A stretch of DNA of 57,142 bases from NCBI GenBank assembly GCA_030433005.1, contig JAUILQ010000033.1, forward strand, positions 1 through 57,142. The letters are read 5' to 3'. How positions within the stretch are numbered: position 1 is the first letter of the stretch; each line of letters starts with the position of its first letter. The notes beneath the pieces were generated by a model that was not told where the DNA came from, did not search any database, and saw nothing but the letters and a program-made list of their open reading frames with translations. This DNA comes from Alphaproteobacteria bacterium. GTDB lineage: Bacteria; Pseudomonadota; Alphaproteobacteria; Kiloniellales; DSM-21159. Positions 52,662-57,142 of this stretch are shown here, in pieces. A program made the position numbers and the translations under genes.

Positions 52662-53954
52662 CTATTCGCCTTCTATGCGGATCAGGCGCGGCGGTTCCAG
52701 GCAGGCCTCGATCGCGCCGATCCGCTCGACCGCCCGGCGCATGCGTCCGGCCGTCGTCTCGTGGGTCGTGATCACCACCGGCACGCTCTCGCCGGGATCG
52801 CGGCCGCGCTGCAGCAGCGCCTCGACGGAGATCTCCTCGTCGCGCAGCGCCGCGGCGACCTCGGCGATCACGCCGGGCCGGTCGATGACCATGATCCTCA
52901 GGTAGAAGGCGCCGAGCTGGCCCTCGTCGGGCGCCGCCGGCAGGCGCTGGAGCGAGGCCGCCGGCACGCCGAACACCGGGCGCCGGTCGCCGCGCGCCAG
53001 CGCCGCCAGGTCGGCGACCACCGCCGAGGCGGTCGGCCGCTCGCCGGCGCCGGCGCCCTCGGCCATGATCGTGCCGATGAAGTCGCCCTCGGCGAGCACG
53101 GCGTTGAACACGCCCTCGACGGCCGCCAGCGGGCTGCCGAAGGGCACCATGACCGGCTCGACCGCCTGGGCGACGCCCTCGCCCGAGCGGGTCGCCACGC
53201 CGAGCAGCTTGATGCGCAGCCCGAGCTCCTCGGCGAAGCCGATGTCGATCGCCGCGATCTGGCGGATGCCCTGGACGCGCACCGCCTCGAAGTCGACCTC
53301 GCAGCCGAAGGCCAGCGCGGTCAGGATCGCCAGCTTGTGGGCCGCGTCGACGCCGTCGATGTCGAAGCCGGGATCGGCCTCGGCGTAGCCCAGCGCCTGC
53401 GCCTCGGCCAGCACGTCGGCGAATTCGCGGCCGGATTCGCGCATCGTCGTCAGGATGTAGTTGCAGGTGCCGTTGAGGATGCCGGCGACGCGCTCGATCC
53501 GGTTGCCGGCCAGGCCGTCGCGCAGCAGGCCGATGACCGGGATGCCGCCGGCGACCGCCGCCTCGTAGTAGAGCCCGGCGCCCGCCGCCTCGGCCTGGCG
53601 CGCGAGCGCGCTGCCGTGATGGGCGAGCAGCGCCTTGTTGGCGGTGACCACCGGCTTGCCGGCGGCCAGCGCGGCCTCGACCAGCGCCTTGGCGGGCCCG
53701 TCGGACCCGCCGATCAGCTCGACCACGACCTCGACCGCGGGGTCCCCCGCCAGCGCCAGGGCGTCGTCGTGCCAGCGGCAGCCGGACAGGTCGAGCCCGC
53801 GGTCCTTGCCGCGGTCGCGGGCCGAGACCGCGACCAGCTCGATCGGCCGGCCGCAGCGCGCCGCCAGCGCCTCCGCGTTGTCGCGCAGGGCGCGCACGGT
53901 GCCGCTGCCGACGGTGCCCAGGCCGGCGATCCCGACCTTCAACGCTTCGCTCAA
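52662..53954 (-). CDS. hom: Homoserine dehydrogenase
   Basis: 430 residues: N-terminal NAD(P)-binding GIAGLGTVGSGTV, catalytic-domain GILNGTCNYILT and GYAEADPGFDIDG (with the conserved Asp and Lys), and a C-terminal ACT domain beginning near FYLRIMVIDRPGVIAEVA. It makes homoserine from aspartate semialdehyde for threonine and methionine synthesis; the ACT domain suggests feedback inhibition by threonine. Start TTG 53954 overlaps the aminotransferase stop (TTGA) and has GGAGGT 8 bases before it. Confidence 0.96.
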   Translation of the reverse strand: MSEALKVGIAGLGTVGSGTVRALRDNAEALAARCGRPIELVAVSARDRGKDRGLDLSGCRWHDDALALAGDPAVEVVVELIGGSDGPAKALVEAALAAGKPVVTANKALLAHHGSALARQAEAAGAGLYYEAAVAGGIPVIGLLRDGLAGNRIERVAGILNGTCNYILTTMRESGREFADVLAEAQALGYAEADPGFDIDGVDAAHKLAILTALAFGCEVDFEAVRVQGIRQIAAIDIGFAEELGLRIKLLGVATRSGEGVAQAVEPVMVPFGSPLAAVEGVFNAVLAEGDFIGTIMAEGAGAGERPTASAVVADLAALARGDRRPVFGVPAASLQRLPAAPDEGQLGAFYLRIMVIDRPGVIAEVAAALRDEEISVEALLQRGRDPGESVPVVITTHETTAGRMRRAVERIGAIEACLEPPRLIRIEGE

Positions 53955-55177
53955 GAGGCCAACCTCCGTTTCGCTTCTTCCGGATCGACCGCGCGCAGGA
54001 AGGCGCGGACCTTGCGCACCGCCTGGCGGATGCGCTGCTCGTTCTCGACCAGGCCGAAGCGCACGAAGCCGTCGCCGTACTCGCCGAAGCCGACGCCCGG
54101 CGCGACCGCGACCTCGGCCTCGCTCAGCAACAGCTTCGAGAACTCGAGGCTGCCGATCGCGGCCAGCTCGGGCGGCAGCGGCGCCCAGGCGAACATCGTC
54201 GCGGGCGGGCTCGGCACCGGCCAGCCGGCCGCGCCCAGGCCCTCGATCAGCACGTCGCGGCGCCGGCGGTAGCGCTGGCGCATCTCCTCGACGCAGTCCT
54301 GCGGTCCGTTGAGCGCGGCGGTGGCGGCGACCTGGATCGGCGTGAAGGCGCCGTAGTCGACGTAGGACTTGACCCGCGCCAGGGCCTCGACGAGGCGCGG
54401 ATTGCCGGCGCAGAAGCCGACTCGCCAGCCGGGCATCGAGTAGGTCTTCGACAGCGAGGAGAACTCGACGGCGATGTCCTTGGCGCCCTTGACCTGGAGG
54501 ATCGAGGGCGGCGGCGGCCCGTCGAAGTAGACCTCGGCATAGGCGACGTCGGAGATGACGTAGAGCCCGTGGCGCCGGCAGAACTCGACCACCGCCTCGT
54601 AGAAGGCGAGGTCGACCGTCTCGGCCGTCGGGTTGCTCGGGAAGTTGACGATCAGGGCCAGCGGCTTCGGCACCGAATGGCGCACCGCGCGGTCGAGCTG
54701 ACGCAGGAAGTCCTCGGCGCCGCCCGCGCCGGTGGGCGCCGGCGCCATCGAGCGGATCGCCGCGCCGGCGATGATGAAGCCGAAGGCGTGGATCGGGTAG
54801 CTCGGGTTCGGCGCCAGCACGATGTCGCCGGGACTGGTGATCGCCTGGGCGAGGTTGGCCAGGCCCTCCTTGGAGCCGAGCGTCACGATGACCTCGCGCT
54901 CGGGGTCGAGCTCGACCTGCCAGCGCCGCGCGTAGTAGGCGGCCAGCGCCCGGCGCAGGCCGGGGATGCCGCGCGAGGTCGAGTAGCGGTGGACCCGCGG
55001 GTTGCGGATCGTCTCGGCCAGCTTGTCGACGACATGGGCCGGCGGCGGCTGGTCGGGATTGCCCATGCCGAAGTCGACGATGTCGCGCCCCTCGCCGCGC
55101 GCCGCCGCCTTCAGCTTGTTGACTTCGGCGAAGACGTAGGGCGGCAGGCGCCTGATCCGGTGAAACTCGCTGTCCAT
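53951..55177 (-). CDS. Class I aminotransferase (AlaC / LL-diaminopimelate aminotransferase-like)
   Basis: 408-residue PLP enzyme. PLP Lys244 is in SSLSKTYSMPGWRVGF; substrate-binding Arg in VRFGLVENEQRIRQA; NFPSNPTAETVD and the SDVAYAEVYFDG Asp/Tyr pair contact PLP. The N-terminus MDSEFHRIRRLPPYVFAEVNKLK is typical of the AlaC branch, often annotated as LL-diaminopimelate or alanine transaminase. It is directly upstream of hom and overlaps it, a layout common in alphaproteobacteria that links it to amino acid metabolism. Confidence 0.92.
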   Translation of the reverse strand: MDSEFHRIRRLPPYVFAEVNKLKAAARGEGRDIVDFGMGNPDQPPPAHVVDKLAETIRNPRVHRYSTSRGIPGLRRALAAYYARRWQVELDPEREVIVTLGSKEGLANLAQAITSPGDIVLAPNPSYPIHAFGFIIAGAAIRSMAPAPTGAGGAEDFLRQLDRAVRHSVPKPLALIVNFPSNPTAETVDLAFYEAVVEFCRRHGLYVISDVAYAEVYFDGPPPPSILQVKGAKDIAVEFSSLSKTYSMPGWRVGFCAGNPRLVEALARVKSYVDYGAFTPIQVAATAALNGPQDCVEEMRQRYRRRRDVLIEGLGAAGWPVPSPPATMFAWAPLPPELAAIGSLEFSKLLLSEAEVAVAPGVGFGEYGDGFVRFGLVENEQRIRQAVRKVRAFLRAVDPEEAKRRLAS

Positions 55178-55296
55178 CGGGACTCTCGACCTGAAATCGC
55201 GGCCCGGCCGGACTCCCGGGCTCCGGTGTGAGCGGCCGGCCGGACGGGGCTGGCGTGACGGGCCGGCGGCCCGCCCTGTCAGTAGTCTTGACGCCG

Positions 55297-56223
55297 TCAG
55301 TAGTCGAGGAAGATCTCGGCCCGCCGGTTGCCCGCTTCGCCGGTCGGCATGAACTCGTAGTAGACCGGCTGCGCCGATCCCATCGCCTCGACGATGACCG
55401 GCGGCGCGCCCAGCGCCTCGAGCCGGCGGGCGACGGTCTGGGCGCGCTGCAGCGACATGTTGAAGTTCGCCAGGTTGTGCTCGACCGGGTTGGCGACGCC
55501 GGTTCGCATCGAGGCATGGCCGACGATGCGCAGCCGCCCGCCGCGCTGCTGCTGCAGCTGGACGATCTGGCGCAGCACCGCGACGTCGCGCGAGTCGAGC
55601 CCGGCCGATCCGTAGCCGAAGAACACCACGCCGACCATCTCGCTGTAGTTCGGCCGCTGCGGCAGGTTGTACTGCTGGATCTGCGAGGGCCCGACGGCGC
55701 TCGGCGGCGCCTGCTGCGGCTGCGGTTGCGGTTGGGCCTGGGGCTGCGGCTGGGGCGCCCGGCTGGTCTGGGTCTCGATGCGGCTCTGCGCCCGCCCCGA
55801 GGCGGGTTCCGGCAGGGTCGGGCGCGAGACGCCCTGGGTGATCTCCGAGGCGATCGCCGGCGCCGGCGCGGAGGCCGCCGGGGAACTGGTGGCCGGGGAA
55901 CTGGTGGCCGAGGAACTGGCCGCCGGCTGGTCCGAGTAGACGGCCTGGCTGCGGTCGCGCCGCAGGCTGTCCTGCAGGGCCTGGCGCTGCGACGGCGACG
56001 AGGCGCGCGGCCGGTCCGGCACGCTGGCCAGGCTCGGCACCACGGCGTCCTGCTGGCCGCCCGCGCCGGTGGTCACGACCCCGGGCACCGGCTCGTCGCC
56101 GAAGACCTCGTCGTAGGCGGAGCAGGCGGCGAGGCCGAGCAGCGCCGAGGCGAGCGCCACGCCCGTGGCGAGTCGACGCAGCGCGGCCGTGAAGAGGCCG
56201 GCCGTTTGGCTGCCGTTGGTCAA
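55297..56223 (-). CDS. OmpA-family lipoprotein
   Basis: 308-residue lipoprotein. TTG 56223 has GGAGGT 9 bases upstream and gives a signal ending in lipobox L-L-G-L-A-A-C. A low-complexity Ser/Pro/Gln region (PQPQPQ-type repeats, SSPATSSPA) follows, then a C-terminal OmpA domain: VVFFGYGSAGLDSRD, RIVGHASMRTG, NMSLQRAQTVARRLEALG and GNRRAEIFL, the usual peptidoglycan-binding pattern. It probably anchors the outer membrane to the cell wall. It is divergent from phaC. Confidence 0.88.
   Translation of the reverse strand: MTNGSQTAGLFTAALRRLATGVALASALLGLAACSAYDEVFGDEPVPGVVTTGAGGQQDAVVPSLASVPDRPRASSPSQRQALQDSLRRDRSQAVYSDQPAASSSATSSPATSSPAASAPAPAIASEITQGVSRPTLPEPASGRAQSRIETQTSRAPQPQPQAQPQPQPQQAPPSAVGPSQIQQYNLPQRPNYSEMVGVVFFGYGSAGLDSRDVAVLRQIVQLQQQRGGRLRIVGHASMRTGVANPVEHNLANFNMSLQRAQTVARRLEALGAPPVIVEAMGSAQPVYYEFMPTGEAGNRRAEIFLDY
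55881..55921. repeat. 15-base tandem repeat in the OmpA-like gene
   Basis: GGGAACTGGTGGCCG occurs twice and is followed by a partial third copy, encoding Ser/Ala/Thr/Pro-type repeats in the linker. In-frame, so copy number could vary linker length. Confidence 0.75.
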
Positions 56224-56306
56224 GGCGAAAGCACCTCCGCTCCGGCCGGGCGCCGGACGGCACCCGGAAAAACTGCGACTCGACCGCACCGCTTGCGGCG
56301 CCGTTA

Positions 56307-56339
56307 GTTACCTTGCGCCGCCGCCGAGGGCAAGGTAAC
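56307..56339. promoter_or_regulatory. Perfect inverted repeat between ompA-like gene and phaC
   Basis: Ten-base arms GTTACCTTGC (56307-56316) and GCAAGGTAAC (56330-56339) separated by 13 bases, in the 181-base divergent promoter region, 66 bases before the phaC start. The position between two divergent genes and the exact symmetry favour an operator for a dimeric regulator; a PhaR-type or other PHB regulator would fit but none is in view. A transcribed hairpin is the alternative. Confidence 0.5.
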
Positions 56340-56404
56340 ACAAAGACTTGCCGCCCGGCTGGCCTCGACGTCGGCCGATCGACGTGCAGCATAGGAAAGG
56401 CACC

Positions 56405-57142
56405 ATGTCCGAGCAACAGGAGCCGGAAGTCCGGTTCCCCGACCCGGTCAGGATGTCCAAGTCCATGACCGAGATCGCGGAACGCAGCCAGAAGCTCGTG
56501 GCCGAGTTCCTGGAGCGGCAGTCGGAGAGCCAGGCCAGCGCGGCGCGCCTCGACCCGCTGAACATCGGCGGCGCGTTCATGGAGATGACCGCGCGCATGA
56601 TGGCCGATCCGGCCAAGCTGATGCAGGCGCAGCTGAACCTCTGGCAGGATTACCTGCAGCTCTGGCAGACCACGGCGCGGCGCATGATGGGCGAGGAGGC
56701 CGAGCCGCTGGTCTCGCCCGAGCGCGGCGACCGGCGCTTCAAGGACCCGGCCTGGGACGAGAACCAGCTGTTCGACTTCATCAAGCAATCCTACCTGCTG
56801 AGCGCGCGCTGGATGCAGAACCAGGTCAAGGACGTCGAGGGCCTGGACGACAAGACCGCCAAGAAGGTCGACTTCTATACCCGCCAGTTTGTCGACGCGA
56901 TGGCGCCCTCGAACTTCGTCATGACCAATCCGGAAGTGCTGCGCACGACCCTGGAGAGCGGCGGCGAGAACCTGGTCAAGGGCCTGGAGCACCTGCTCGA
57001 GGACCTGGAGCGCGGCAAGGGCCGCCTGGCCATCCGCATGGTCGAGGACGACGCCTTCCAGGTCGGCGAGAACATCGCCGTGACGCCGGGCAAGGTCGTC
57101 TACCAGAACGACCTGATGCAGCTGATCCAGTATGCGCCGACC
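56405..57142 (+). CDS. phaC: Class I poly(3-hydroxyalkanoate) synthase, N-terminal part
   Basis: 246 codons are visible before the window ends. The N-terminal PhaC domain is clear: MTARMMADPAKLMQAQLNLWQDYLQLW, then DRRFKDPAWDENQLFDFIKQSYLL and VDFYTRQFVDAMAPSNFVMTNPEVLR, and GENIAVTPGKVVYQNDLMQLIQY leading toward the lipase-like core. The catalytic Cys-Asp-His residues lie beyond the end. PhaC polymerises 3-hydroxyacyl-CoA into storage polyester. ATG 56405 has AGGAAAGG just before it. Confidence 0.95.
   Translation, partial: MSEQQEPEVRFPDPVRMSKSMTEIAERSQKLVAEFLERQSESQASAARLDPLNIGGAFMEMTARMMADPAKLMQAQLNLWQDYLQLWQTTARRMMGEEAEPLVSPERGDRRFKDPAWDENQLFDFIKQSYLLSARWMQNQVKDVEGLDDKTAKKVDFYTRQFVDAMAPSNFVMTNPEVLRTTLESGGENLVKGLEHLLEDLERGKGRLAIRMVEDDAFQVGENIAVTPGKVVYQNDLMQLIQYAPT

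Overview
This is a 57.1 kb stretch of a very GC-rich (roughly 70-75% by eye) alphaproteobacterial chromosome. The lineage is inferred from gene content: a tripartite TRAP carrier, an alphaproteobacterial-type ferredoxin-NADP reductase, a coxD/coxE/xdhC/mocA-type molybdenum-hydroxylase maturation set, a class I PHA synthase and a class II (GlpX) fructose-1,6-bisphosphatase. A Rhodospirillales-like soil or marine heterotroph fits best, but no rRNA or tRNA is present to settle it. Both ends are cut: a ydbH-like gene on the left and phaC on the right.

Layout. 1-4.1 kb: ydbH-ynbE-ydbL envelope operon running directly into a CoxD-type MoxR ATPase. 4.1-9.5 kb: TRAP transporter dctP-dctQ-dctM, divergent from a ThDP-dependent decarboxylase/synthase-like enzyme. 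9.5-12.5 kb: an abruptly AT-rich island with two overlapping genes, an SF1 helicase and a DUF2290-like protein, ending at a broken omptin gene. 12.9-15.5 kb: a BLUF photoreceptor and two tandem omptin-type outer-membrane proteases. 15.7-20.5 kb: a polyamine-type ABC transporter whose last gene is a carbon-nitrogen hydrolase. 20.7-23 kb: a sugar dehydrogenase-like quinoprotein and fpr. 23.1-28.9 kb: a LodA/LodB-type quinoprotein oxidase pair with a Tat signal, an acid phosphatase and a choline dehydrogenase. 29-33.3 kb: coxE, xdhC (two parts) and a MoeA/MocA-like fusion, completing the maturation set begun by the distant moxR. 33.3-49.4 kb: a surface/secretion region with two LEPR-DUF4347-cadherin-like giants (878 and 2,429 aa), an MFS carrier, an alpha/beta hydrolase, a TolC-like lipoprotein and a DUF1194 protein. 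49.5-57.1 kb: housekeeping genes recJ, glpX, hom and an alaC-like aminotransferase, then an OmpA-like lipoprotein divergent from phaC.

Two families of dispersed palindromic repeats punctuate the intergenic spaces: a CCCTCTCC-rich element of about 100-160 bp (five copies) and a GGGGATGAC-ended element of about 110 bp (two copies). Gene remnants (an omptin fragment at 12.5 kb and a mocA 3' fragment at 33.8 kb) mark past recombination. Many operon joints are 4-base GTGA/ATGA/TTGA overlaps, so several true starts are GTG or TTG.

The best candidate for an undescribed system is the AT-rich helicase + DUF2290 gene pair, whose composition, overlap and placement resemble a compact defence module. Second is the pair of LEPR/DUF4347 giants with a conserved His...Cys dyad and shared C-terminal motif around a TolC-like gene.
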